This document shows, one piece after another, positions 20,254-28,918 of a DNA stretch of 64,000 bases. The stretch spans positions 62,001 through 126,000 of the forward strand of contig LGRT01000026.1 in the NCBI GenBank assembly GCA_001642945.1, given 5' to 3'. The first letter of the stretch is position 1; every line of letters starts with the position of its first letter. Source of the DNA: Rhodobacteraceae bacterium SB2. Its GTDB lineage: Bacteria; Pseudomonadota; Alphaproteobacteria; Rhodobacterales; Rhodobacteraceae. Made by a program: the position numbers and the translations under genes. The notes under the pieces are model-generated. The model was not told the origin of the DNA. It did not search any database and worked only from the letters and a program-made list of their open reading frames with translations.

Positions 20254-20898
20254 ATGGTAAATGACGCTTTTGCCCCTGAATTCTTGTTACAAGCCTATCG
20301 ACAAGGCGTTTTTCCAATGTCGGAGGGGCGGAATGATCCAGATTTATTCTGGGTTGATCCAAAGTTTCGCGGTATATTTCCGCTGGGTAATTATCACATC
20401 TCGCGTAGTTTAGGCCGCAGGATCCGTCAGGAAAATTACGAAATTCGGATCAATTCAGCGTTTCCTGACGTGATGCAAGCCTGCGCTGAGCGCAGCGAAA
20501 CTTGGATCAGCACGCGCATTTTCAACCTCTATTGCGAATTGGCCAAATTGGGTCATGCCCATTCCCTGGAAGTCTGGCAAAAGGGAAGCATGGCCGGAGG
20601 TGTTTATGGGCTAACGATCGGAGCTGCCTTTTTTGGTGAGAGCATGTTTTCTAAGCAAACGGATGGATCAAAAATCGCGCTGGCTTATCTTATACATCGA
20701 TTAAAGCACACAGGGTTTAAGCTTTTTGACACTCAATTTATAACGCCGCATTTGCAATCGCTGGGAGCCGTCGAAATCAGCCGCGCCGATTATCATAAAA
20801 AGTTGCGGCATGCCCTGCGTAACAATGGCGATTTTTTAAATCGAGATTATTCTGTAGACGCTTCAGACATTGCACAGCGCAAAACCCAAACATCATAA
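20254..20898 (+). CDS. aat: Leucyl/phenylalanyl-tRNA--protein transferase
   Basis: Aminoacyl transferase of about 214 residues that adds Leu or Phe to proteins with N-terminal Arg or Lys, feeding the N-end rule route to ClpAP. Conserved blocks are FPMSEGRND followed by WVDPKFRGIFPL, GGVYGLTIGAAFFGESMFS and FDTQFITPHLQSLGA. A GTG at 20251 directly precedes the ATG and could also serve. The 3' end overlaps the convergent DUF2155 gene by 52 bp, so the two transcripts are antisense at their tails. Confidence 0.92.
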   Translation: MVNDAFAPEFLLQAYRQGVFPMSEGRNDPDLFWVDPKFRGIFPLGNYHISRSLGRRIRQENYEIRINSAFPDVMQACAERSETWISTRIFNLYCELAKLGHAHSLEVWQKGSMAGGVYGLTIGAAFFGESMFSKQTDGSKIALAYLIHRLKHTGFKLFDTQFITPHLQSLGAVEISRADYHKKLRHALRNNGDFLNRDYSVDASDIAQRKTQTS

Positions 20899-21230
20899 CG
20901 TCGATGATCCAGTGGATTTAATGCCGGTGAAGAGGCCACCATCCACCCCATAAATACTGGCGGTTGAAGCGGATCCTCAGAAATTGTAAGATAAGCAAAC
21001 GCATCGCCCATCGGATTATCGACCGGATAGCGACATTCGGATAATGCTACATTCAACGCGCCAAGTTCAATAGAAGACCCGGCGCGCAGCGGGAAATCTT
21101 GTATATCGCCGCTGACTTTATCTAATCCGCGCAGTACCGCTCCATCCGCTGTTTGTACGGCGGATTGCGCCTGCCCATCCTGGGCGCAAATAGCGAATCC
21201 GATCAAAAAACCAAAAAAGCCGAACCGCAT
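20847..21230 (-). CDS. DUF2155 domain-containing exported protein
   Basis: Protein of 127 residues with a cleavable signal peptide (hydrophobic residues 3-15, AQA-type site near 20-22) and the DUF2155 domain: LRGLDKVSGDI, a single internal Cys in LSECRYP, and the VFMGWMVASSPALNPLDHRRYDVWVLRC end with a second Cys, suggesting a disulfide. Function of the family is unknown; it is regularly found beside aat and the Complex I accessory gene in alphaproteobacteria. Its start overlaps the MlaD stop (TGATG), so it is translationally coupled. Periplasmic. Confidence 0.85.
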   Translation of the reverse strand: MRFGFFGFLIGFAICAQDGQAQSAVQTADGAVLRGLDKVSGDIQDFPLRAGSSIELGALNVALSECRYPVDNPMGDAFAYLTISEDPLQPPVFMGWMVASSPALNPLDHRRYDVWVLRCAMSEASTE

Positions 21231-21676
21231 CAGTTTTGGCCGCTAGACACGAACTTCAACAACAATTGAATTAAGCTAACCGAGCCTTGCGTGTCGATAA
21301 TCTCGTCACCAGCCTCTAAATAATCAAACGAGGCACCGGGGATAACTTCGATAAAGCTACCACCCAAAAGGCCTTCCGAAGCCACAGCCAAAGCACTGTC
21401 ATCGGGAATTCGAACGTCATTTCTGACCGACAGGATAGATTCAGCGCGGTAAGTTTCGGAATTCAACTTCAAATCGCTGATCGTGCCAATTTTCACGCCG
21501 GCGAGGCGAATGTCAGTACCAACACTGATCCCCTCGGCCGAGCGGAAAGACGCCGAAATCGGATATGAAGACGATGATCCAGACAATCCGGTTGATTGGG
21601 CTAAGAATACCGCGAACCCCACTGCGAGGGCTAAAACCACCCCGCCAACGGCAATTTCAAGACGGTTTTCAGACAT
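21230..21676 (-). CDS. MlaD-domain lipid transport protein
   Basis: Membrane-anchored MCE/MlaD protein of 148 residues: an N-terminal transmembrane helix (about residues 11-30) followed by one MCE domain with VGTDIRLAGVKIGTI and GLLGGSFIEVIPG. MlaD hexamers carry phospholipids between inner and outer membranes. A stand-alone MlaD at this locus, away from mlaEF, is typical of alphaproteobacteria. The start at 21676 is chosen because GGAGAG precedes it and it clears the upstream gene; an ATG at 21709 would overlap that gene's end. Confidence 0.87.
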   Translation of the reverse strand: MSENRLEIAVGGVVLALAVGFAVFLAQSTGLSGSSSSYPISASFRSAEGISVGTDIRLAGVKIGTISDLKLNSETYRAESILSVRNDVRIPDDSALAVASEGLLGGSFIEVIPGASFDYLEAGDEIIDTQGSVSLIQLLLKFVSSGQN

Positions 21677-21690
21677 GCTAAAGCTCTCCG

Positions 21691-22077
21691 CTACCCTTCT
21701 GGTTGCCACGCTTCATAATCTTGTGCCGGCTTGGGGGACTGGAGGCGTAAGGATCCCGCGGGGGCGTAGGCAGATTGCGTGCCCGTCAAATTTTCTTGAT
21801 GCGCCTTTTCCCAGGTTTTACGCTTTAACGGCGCAACATTGGGAGGATCGTTCCAAGTATGATGAAGCCAACCATGCCAATCAGGGCTAACCCGACTGGC
21901 TTCGATTTCTCCGTTGAAAATAACCCATCGGCGGCTATCGTCAGCATTTTGGTAATAGGTATTGCCCTGTTCATCCATGCCCACTTTAAGCCCTTTGCGC
22001 CATGTAAACAGCTGCGTGTTTAAGGTTTGACCCTGCCACCACGTAACCGCCCTTAGCAGGCTTTTCAAAACACCCAT
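21691..22077 (-). CDS. NADH:ubiquinone oxidoreductase accessory subunit (NDUFA12 family)
   Basis: Complex I supernumerary subunit of 128 residues, the alphaproteobacterial counterpart of mitochondrial NDUFA12 (B17.2). Typical features are [44 protein letters not shown] and the Pro-rich tail with a final YEAWQPEG. The ATG at 22077 is chosen because GGAGAG is 4 nt before it, whereas the ATG at 22089 would put that site inside the gene. First gene of the NDUFA12-MlaD-DUF2155 set. Cytoplasmic side of the inner membrane. Confidence 0.9.
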   Translation of the reverse strand: MGVLKSLLRAVTWWQGQTLNTQLFTWRKGLKVGMDEQGNTYYQNADDSRRWVIFNGEIEASRVSPDWHGWLHHTWNDPPNVAPLKRKTWEKAHQENLTGTQSAYAPAGSLRLQSPKPAQDYEAWQPEG

Positions 22078-22176
22078 GAAACTCTCCAAATCGCAAATAA
22101 TCTCATTTACCCTATCGCTCTATAAGGTTGCACCCTGAAGGTAAATAACCGAATTCACGCCCCCCTAGCTTCAACC

Positions 22177-23442
22177 CTAACCAGCGGTAGCTGATTCTTT
22201 TTTAGCATCAGAATAAATCATCAAAGGCGCCACATCGGAATTAACCGAATCTTCATTCACAACAACCTCTTGAACCTCGTCCATGCCTGGCAAGTCAAAC
22301 ATCGTATCCAGCAGGATATCTTCCAGAATTGACCGCAATCCACGAGCACCTGTTTTACGCTTAATCGCCCGTTGCGCGATTGCCTCGAGCGCCTCATCGG
22401 TAAATGTCAGATTTGTTTCTTCCAGCTCAAACAAACGCTGATATTGCTTCACCAACGCATTTTTAGGCTGCGTCAAAATCGTAACCAGCGCGTCTTGATC
22501 CAGATCTTCTAGCGTCGCCAAAACTGGCAGGCGCCCAACAAATTCAGGAATAAGGCCAAATTTCAGAAGATCTTCGGGTTCTAAATCTTGGAAAACCTCG
22601 CCCACACCGCGCTCATCATTATCGCGCACATCGGCGCCAAACCCCATCGCGCTGCCTTTGCCACGCTGCGCAATGATCTTATCCAAACCGGCAAAAGCGC
22701 CACCACAAATGAATAAAATATTGGTCGTATCAACTTGTAAAAATTCTTGCTGCGGATGCTTTCGCCCCCCTTGCGGAGGCACGCTTGCCACGGTGCCCTC
22801 CATAAGTTTCAGCAAAGCTTGCTGAACCCCCTCACCCGATACATCCCGGGTGATCGATGGGTTTTCAGATTTCCGCGTTATTTTATCAACTTCATCTATA
22901 TAAACGATGCCACGCTGCGCGCGCTCGACATTATATTCAGAAGCTTGCAGAAGCTTCAAAATAATATTTTCAACATCCTCGCCCACATAGCCCGCTTCGG
23001 TCAGCGTGGTTGCATCCGCCATTGTAAAGGGCACGTCTAAAATCCGTGCCAAGGTTTGGGCAAGCAAGGTTTTCCCGCAGCCGGTCGGCCCGATCAGCAA
23101 AATGTTGGATTTTGACAATTCGATATCGCCCGATTTAGCAGCGTGGTTCAAACGTTTATAATGGTTGTGAACCGCCACAGATAAGACACGTTTGGCAATG
23201 CTTTGACCAATCACGTAATCATCAAGAACGCCGCAAATTTCGCGCGGCGTTGGAACCCCTTCTGAGGATTTCAACCCCGAGCTTTTGGTTTCCTCGCGGA
23301 TGATATCCATGCAGAGCTCGACGCATTCGTCACAAATGAACACAGTCGGCCCAGCGATCAGCTTTCGCACCTCATGCTGGCTTTTACCGCAGAAGCTGCA
23401 ATAAAGAGTATTCTTACTTTCACCACCGGAATTTGATGCCAT
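22177..23442 (-). CDS. clpX: ATP-dependent Clp protease ATP-binding subunit ClpX
   Basis: AAA+ unfoldase of 421 residues that feeds substrates to ClpP. The N-terminal zinc-binding domain has C15, C18, C37 and C40; Walker A is GPTGCGKT at 118-125; Walker B is [10 protein letters not shown]; the IGF-type loop and sensor 2 region (GARGLRSI) are intact. It follows clpP by 147 bp on the same strand. Length and motifs are standard. Confidence 0.97.
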   Translation of the reverse strand: MASNSGGESKNTLYCSFCGKSQHEVRKLIAGPTVFICDECVELCMDIIREETKSSGLKSSEGVPTPREICGVLDDYVIGQSIAKRVLSVAVHNHYKRLNHAAKSGDIELSKSNILLIGPTGCGKTLLAQTLARILDVPFTMADATTLTEAGYVGEDVENIILKLLQASEYNVERAQRGIVYIDEVDKITRKSENPSITRDVSGEGVQQALLKLMEGTVASVPPQGGRKHPQQEFLQVDTTNILFICGGAFAGLDKIIAQRGKGSAMGFGADVRDNDERGVGEVFQDLEPEDLLKFGLIPEFVGRLPVLATLEDLDQDALVTILTQPKNALVKQYQRLFELEETNLTFTDEALEAIAQRAIKRKTGARGLRSILEDILLDTMFDLPGMDEVQEVVVNEDSVNSDVAPLMIYSDAKKESATAG

Positions 23443-23589
23443 GTTCTACCCTTTTGGATTTTCAAAATCCCAAAAACTTTACGCGTCTACATATACTGCC
23501 TGCTAGCTTAAGCTAGGCATGGCGGCTCTACAATGCCAAAATTTTGCTTCCAACCTCCTGCGCTTGCGGGCGCTGTCACAAGCCGAACC

Positions 23590-24216
23590 CTATTCCGCGT
23601 CATCTTTCGCGCGATTAGTCACAATTTCGTCAATTAACCCCCAGTCTTTGGCATCTTCAGGAGACATAAAATTATCGCGCTCGAGCGCGGTTTCAACCTG
23701 ATCAAGATCCTGCCCGGTATGCGTGACATAGATTTCATTGAGGCGTTTTTTAAGCTTCAATGTTTCTTCAGCGTGTATCATGATGTCAGTGGCTTGCCCC
23801 TGATATCCACCAGAGGGTTGGTGTACCATAATCCGACTATTTGGAAGCGAGAAGCGCATGCCTTTTTCACCTGCCGTAAGCAGTAGGGACCCCATCGAAG
23901 CCGCCTGCCCTATCACAAGCGTTGAAACTTTTGGTTTGATATATTGCATCGTATCGTAAATCGACAATCCACTGGTCACTACACCGCCCGGGCTGTTGAT
24001 ATACATGCTAATCTCTTTAGAAGGGTTTTCCGCCTCTAGATGTAGCAACTGCGCAACGATCAAGCTGGACATCCCGTCATGGACGGGACCACTGAGAAAA
24101 ATGATCCGCTCTTTCAAAAGCCTTGAGAAGATATCATAGGCGCGCTCGCCGCGGCTGGTTTGCTCAACCACCATCGGAACCAAGCTGTTCATATATATGT
24201 CTATTGGATCTTTCAT
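23590..24216 (-). CDS. clpP: ATP-dependent Clp protease proteolytic subunit ClpP
   Basis: Serine protease of 208 residues. Catalytic triad S107 (GQAASMG), H132 (MVHQPSGG) and D181 ([11 protein letters not shown]) is complete, with the handle helix rich in [10 protein letters not shown]. It forms the tetradecameric chamber used by ClpX (encoded next) and ClpA. The 243 bp upstream are non-coding and hold its promoter; no obvious heat-shock operator is seen. Confidence 0.97.
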   Translation of the reverse strand: MKDPIDIYMNSLVPMVVEQTSRGERAYDIFSRLLKERIIFLSGPVHDGMSSLIVAQLLHLEAENPSKEISMYINSPGGVVTSGLSIYDTMQYIKPKVSTLVIGQAASMGSLLLTAGEKGMRFSLPNSRIMVHQPSGGYQGQATDIMIHAEETLKLKKRLNEIYVTHTGQDLDQVETALERDNFMSPEDAKDWGLIDEIVTNRAKDDAE

Positions 24217-24460
24217 TCTGCCCTGCCTATTCTTAAGGATATCTGACTAGTATGAGTCTTAGTGCTGCAACCCCCGCTCTGCAATAGCTCACGCAGATTA
24301 AACCTGCTTCCGAGGCAAGCATCTCGTTCGTTTTAGACAAAACCCGCGCTTTTTAGGTGAAATCTACCGCTCTTAAGCTTCATATGCTTTTCAAATGAAA
24401 ACCAAAACTCGTTTGTTTTTATCGTCTTGAAATCATCCTCTTTAGGACTAACTCACAAGA

Positions 24461-25687
24461 ATGGTTACGGCGGAATTTTCAATGCAGGTTTGTTCAGGAT
24501 CGCGAGAAGAGGCCCTTGTGCTTTTGGCCGCTTTTTTACCAAAAGCTGGCACATCCTATACAAGAAACCGAAATTTTGACCTGGGCGCGGGCCAGCATAA
24601 ACATGTGTCGCAGCTCTCTGCTTATATAAAACGCCGCATTATAACGGAAGAAGACGTTTTGAAGAAAGTGCTGTCAGCGCATTCTCTCAACGAGGCGGGA
24701 AAGTTCATTGATGAGATTTTTTGGCGCACATACTTCAAGGGATGGCTCGAAAGCAGGCCCCATATTTGGATGCAATACTGCGCCGATGTGCATCACCTAA
24801 CCCATGAGTTGCAAACTCAATCAGGCCTGCGCGATCGTTGGGCGGCCGCCTGCCTGGGCGAAACCGGGATAGATTGCTTTGATGCATGGGCAAAAGAACT
24901 GGCCGAAACCGGATATCTGCACAATCATGCGAGAATGTGGTTTGCCTCAATCTGGGTTTACACGCTGCAGTTGCCCTGGCAATTGGGCGCTGACTTTTTT
25001 TTGCGGCACCTTCTGGATGGCGATGCTGCCTCAAACACGTTGAGCTGGCGCTGGGTGGTGGGGTTACATTCTGTTGGGAAAACCTATCTGGCGCGCGCCG
25101 AAAATATTCAACGCTTTACCAATGGCAGGTTCGCCCCAAAAGGATTGGCGCAGGTCGCGCCGCCGCTGAACGACACCGCGAGCACGATGGCTCCTAAAAT
25201 AATAGACCCTCCCAATCCTTACCTCGAGGGGCGCAAAACTGGGTTATTGCTTCATTCAGACGATCTAAATACTGCGCATCTCACTCAATATAGCGACTGC
25301 ATCGCATCGGCCGCTTATCGCCCGGTTGATGAGGGCACTATGCTGGTTTCGAGCCCGAAGTTGCTTGAATTTAACAACGCAGCTTTGGATGCCGCGACAA
25401 AGCATTGGAAACCCAACCTGCTCAATTGCTGCGACGTGACCACCCCCGAGGGGATCTTGTCTTGGGCGCTAGAAAACAAATTAGAGCAAATAGTCACACC
25501 CTACGCCGCCGTAGGGAATACGTCACAGATGCTTGAAAAATGTAAACATCTATTGAGTAATCACGGCGTTCAGTTAACGCAAGTGATGCGCGAGTACGAT
25601 ATTGTTTCTTGGCCATATGCCACAAAAGGCTTCTTCAAATTTAGAGAAAAAATTCCGAAAATCTTAACGTCGCTCTCGATAATTTAA
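24461..25687 (+). CDS. Cryptochrome/photolyase-family FAD-binding protein with C-terminal alpha/beta domain
   Basis: Photolyase-like protein of 408 residues with unusual order. The helical FAD-binding domain is first (about 15-228): FAD/substrate motifs RNFDLGAGQHKHVS, HNHARMWFASIW (154-165) and DGDAASNTLSWRW (186-198). The segment after about residue 255 looks like the alpha/beta domain (LLLHSDDLNTAH, TPYAAVG, ATKGFFKF) that precedes the FAD domain in classical photolyases. It may repair UV lesions or act as a photoreceptor; that is inferred. Start may be 24461 or 24482. Its stop overlaps the convergent ribE end by 4 bp. Confidence 0.75.
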   Translation: MVTAEFSMQVCSGSREEALVLLAAFLPKAGTSYTRNRNFDLGAGQHKHVSQLSAYIKRRIITEEDVLKKVLSAHSLNEAGKFIDEIFWRTYFKGWLESRPHIWMQYCADVHHLTHELQTQSGLRDRWAAACLGETGIDCFDAWAKELAETGYLHNHARMWFASIWVYTLQLPWQLGADFFLRHLLDGDAASNTLSWRWVVGLHSVGKTYLARAENIQRFTNGRFAPKGLAQVAPPLNDTASTMAPKIIDPPNPYLEGRKTGLLLHSDDLNTAHLTQYSDCIASAAYRPVDEGTMLVSSPKLLEFNNAALDAATKHWKPNLLNCCDVTTPEGILSWALENKLEQIVTPYAAVGNTSQMLEKCKHLLSNHGVQLTQVMREYDIVSWPYATKGFFKFREKIPKILTSLSII

Positions 25688-26301
25688 CGCGTTTCGGCCA
25701 ATCGGGCGACATATCGCGCCAGCGTGTCTATTTCTAGGTTGACCAAATCCCCTACAGCCATGTCGTCCCAAGTTGTGACCGTTTTGGTATGGGGAATAAA
25801 ATTGACGCCGAAGCTTTCATCCCCAACCTCATTCACCGTTAGCGAGGTGCCGTTCAAAGCCACCGACCCTTTTGGGGCAATAAAACGCGCAAGATCTTTC
25901 GCCACTTTAAATTCAACCCGCGTGCTGTCGCCATCCTCGGTGATGGCCGTGATTTCAGCGATACCATCAACATGGCCCGATACAATATGCCCGCCAAGTT
26001 CATCGCCCAATTTGAGCGCACGCTCGAGATTTACGCGCCCTCCTTCAACCCAAGCGGATCTGCTGTTTGTCGCGGTATCAGACGGCCCAATATTGGTTTT
26101 TGAAACCGTTTCTGCACTAATATCAACATCAAACCAGCCGTCGCCAAAATCAACAACGGTCAGGCACACCCCATTGCACGCGATGGAAGCACCCAGGGCG
26201 ATCGTTTCATGGTCATAGCTGGTTTTTAACCTTGCTCTGATATCGCCGCGTTGTTCAACGCGTTCAATTTGCCCAATATCTGTGATGATCCCAGTAAACA
26301 T
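25684..26301 (-). CDS. ribE: Riboflavin synthase, alpha subunit
   Basis: Riboflavin synthase of 205 residues; dismutates two 6,7-dimethyl-8-ribityllumazines. It shows the expected internal duplication of two lumazine-binding barrels: N-terminal MFTGIITDIG with SIACNGVCLTV, and second repeat GHIVSGHVDG with VALNGTSLTVNEV. The start at 26301 is the family start; the frame extends further upstream but without similarity. ribD lies 5 kb away on the same strand, separated by the capsule genes. No FMN riboswitch is visible upstream. Confidence 0.93.
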   Translation of the reverse strand: MFTGIITDIGQIERVEQRGDIRARLKTSYDHETIALGASIACNGVCLTVVDFGDGWFDVDISAETVSKTNIGPSDTATNSRSAWVEGGRVNLERALKLGDELGGHIVSGHVDGIAEITAITEDGDSTRVEFKVAKDLARFIAPKGSVALNGTSLTVNEVGDESFGVNFIPHTKTVTTWDDMAVGDLVNLEIDTLARYVARLAETR

Positions 26302-26407
26302 TGTTCGGTGACTCCAAATTTTCTTATCTTCGCCGCAATTATGCCAAAAAATTAGCGCATTTGAGCGACAGCCCTTGGCTTGCATAGATATGGATCATTT
26401 CACGCTC

Positions 26408-27732
26408 ATGAACAATGACCTGCAGAAAAAACGTATGTTTCTTTTTCTACAAGGGCCGCATGGACCTTTTTTTCACAGCTGGCAGGTGCGCTTGAAAGCT
26501 ATGGCCACAGCACCTGCCAAATTGGATTCAATCAGGGCGATAAAATCTTTTGGGCAAACAAACAAAATTTTGTGGCTTTCACGCTGCCGCTCGAGGCCTG
26601 GAGCGGGTTTTTCCAACGACAAATTCGAGACAAGCAGATCACAGATCTTGTGATCTATAACGACACGCGCCCCTTCCATAAAACCGCCATTCAAGCCGCG
26701 CATGGCAAAGGTATAAACGTTCATATCTTTGAAGAAGGCTATTTAAGACCCTATTGGATCACCTATGAGCGCGACGGCAGCAATGGAAATTCAAAATTAA
26801 TGTCCTTAGCGCAGAGCGCCGTTATTCCAGATCACTTGATCCTCAATCCAGATCCCTTGCCTGCCCCCTGTCATTGGGGGGATATGCGCGAGCATATTTT
26901 CTATGGCGCCGTCTATCATTGGTGCATTCTGTGCGCCAATCATCAATTTCCCAATTTCACCTCGCATCGAGAGATCAGCATTAGGAAGGAATTTCGGCTT
27001 CATCTGAAGCAATTGATTTTTACGCCAGCGCGAATGGCGGCACGTTTCTGGGCAAATTTAACCTTAAAGTTTCGGACCCATCCCTATCATTTGATTTTGA
27101 TGCAATTGCAGCATGACAGCGCAATTCAAAACCACTCTCCCTTCAAAACGAACGCCAATTTTCTTGAATTCGTTCTTCGAAGTTTTGCAAATAACGCCGC
27201 GCCGCATCATCATCTTGTGATCAAAGCGCACCCTTTGGAAAACGGTCGTTCAGAGATTGCGTATCATTTGCGAAGACTAGGTGCAAAATTCGACATTAAC
27301 AGGCGTATTCACTATCTTCCCGGCGGCAAGCTCGCGCATGTCTTAGATCCCGCACTCAGCGTTGTGACCGTCAATTCAACCGCCGGGCAACAAGCCTTAT
27401 GGCGAGGTATTCCAGTAAAAACGCTGGGAAAAGCGATTTACAATCAAAATAAATTTGTCTCCGAGCAATCGCTTGATGCGTTTTTTGCAGACCCAAAAGC
27501 TCCAAATCTTCCAGCCTACCGGGCGTTTCGAAACTTTTTATTACAGACATCGCAAATACCTGGCGGGTTTTATTCAAAAGCCGGGCGGCAGCAAGCAATT
27601 GCCCGCCTTGCAAAGAAAATGTTTCATCCACTAGACCCCTATACCGCCTATTTAACGGGTGAGATCACCCCTAATAAGCAGGATGGTTTAGCAGCCCTAC
27701 CCTCCGAAGCTGCATTGGTGGCAGCCGAATGA
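26408..27732 (+). CDS. kpsS: KpsS-family capsular polysaccharide Kdo transferase, split by a -1 frameshift
   Basis: Capsule biosynthesis protein that adds the first beta-Kdo to the lipid anchor of group 2-type capsules. The conserved N-terminus FLQGPHGPFF is in one frame (22 codons from the ATG at 26408) and the conserved continuation SQLAGALESYG with FNQGDKIFW and EEGYLRPYWIT is in the -1 frame. Joining them at the T7 run (26467-26473) gives an uninterrupted protein of about 441 residues. Without the shift translation stops at 26653 after 81 residues. The run is a phased T TTT TTT heptamer with a downstream stem-loop, so recoding is possible; a one-base deletion or sequence error is the alternative. 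It overlaps kpsD by ATGA. Confidence 0.75.
26451..26519 (+). promoter_or_regulatory. Candidate programmed -1 frameshift signal in kpsS
   Basis: Slippery heptamer T TTT TTT at 26467-26473, in register with the upstream frame (codons CCT TTT TTT CAC). A 6-nt spacer (26474-26479) leads to a perfect 10-bp inverted repeat, TGGCAGGTGC at 26480-26489 and GCACCTGCCA at 26510-26519, with a 20-nt loop. AAGGG at 26451-26455 lies 11 nt upstream, like the internal Shine-Dalgarno of dnaX. All parts are visible; activity is inferred. Confidence 0.5.
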
Positions 27733-28915
27733 TCCCCTTACTTATCGGTTTTATACGGTCGTATCGCTTTCAACCCGCATCGCGCAGATGGCTGGCTCGC
27801 CAGATCGCGGGGCTTATCTGTTTAAGCAGTGTTATGGCGTGCGAATTGCCCAGAGTTGGCCCGACGCGAGCAGAGATTATTGCCGATTTAAACACAACTG
27901 AAAAAATCTTATTGTCGAAGTTGACGCCGCCGTTGCACGAAAAACCGCTAGTATCCCTGCCTTGGGCTTTTCCAATAAATTCAAATCAGCCGCCATCCTG
28001 GGCTCCGATACGATACAGCCTGGTGTTACATTAGGCCTGACGATTTGGGAAAGCGTGGAAAGCAGTCTTTTGGCAGCCCAAAACAGCAATTCAACGATCC
28101 TTGACGAGGTACAGGTGGATGGCGAGGGGTATATTTTCATTCCCTATGCTGGGCGGATCAAAGCAGCTGGGCATTCACCTGACTCGATCCGCCAGCATTT
28201 AACGGAAATCTTGCAGGTGCAAACCCCTGACCCGCAGGTGCAAGTGCGCCGCAGCTCGGGAGATGGCGCGACCGTATCGGTGATTGGCGTCGTGGTGCAA
28301 CAGGGCATCTACCCCATCGAGCGCCCAACGCGAACGCTGGGTGCCATGCTGGCCCGAGCAGGCGGCGTGACCATCGAACCCGAGGTGGCGCAAATCACCA
28401 TCTTACGCGGAAGTCTTTTGGAAAAGGTCTGGTTTCAAGACCTTTATAACCACCCGAACACCGATATTCCGCTGCGTGCAGGAGATAGAGTTCTTGTCGA
28501 GACCGACACACGCGCCTTCACCTCTTTAGGATCCACGGGCACACAAGCACGTATTGGATTTCCCACGCAAACGATCTCGGCAATCGAAGCCTTGGCCTTG
28601 GTGGGGGGCTTATCGCCCGTTACCTCTGACCCACAGGGCATTTTCGTGTTTCGCAATGAGGCCGCCAAAACCGCCAATCATGTCTTGGGCCGCTCGGATC
28701 TAACTGGCGAGGTTAAAATTGTTTATATTTTGGATTTAACAAAGCCTACAGGCATCTTTATCGCCCGCGATTTCACCATCCGTGATCAAGATACCGTTTA
28801 CGTTACCGAGGCCGCCTTTACCCAATGGAACAAGCTTATTGCCGCCGTAACCGGATCTTTAGACGCTGTAAACACGATCAACCAATCAGCGAATACGCTC
28901 TCGTTAAAACGCTAA
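27729..28915 (+). pseudogene. Polysaccharide export lipoprotein (KpsD/Wza-like), frameshifted at A6
   Basis: Outer-membrane polysaccharide export protein of the Wza/KpsD/BexD type. The first frame (from 27729) encodes a signal peptide with lipobox VMAC and LPRVGPTRAEII; the rest, VEVDAAVARKTASIPALGF followed by the PES and SLBB domains (DEVQVDGEGYIFIPYAGRI), is in the -1 frame. The frames join at A6 (27901-27906); one extra A would give about 395 continuous residues. The -1 frame has a TGA at 27899, so the switch must lie in or just after the A run. No strong stem-loop follows. Either a decayed or phase-variable gene, or a base-call error. Confidence 0.7.
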
Positions 28916-28918
28916 GCG

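Noticed and set aside
26302-26407. Possible FMN riboswitch upstream of ribE
   Set aside because: The spacer is too short and shows none of the conserved RFN-element helices.
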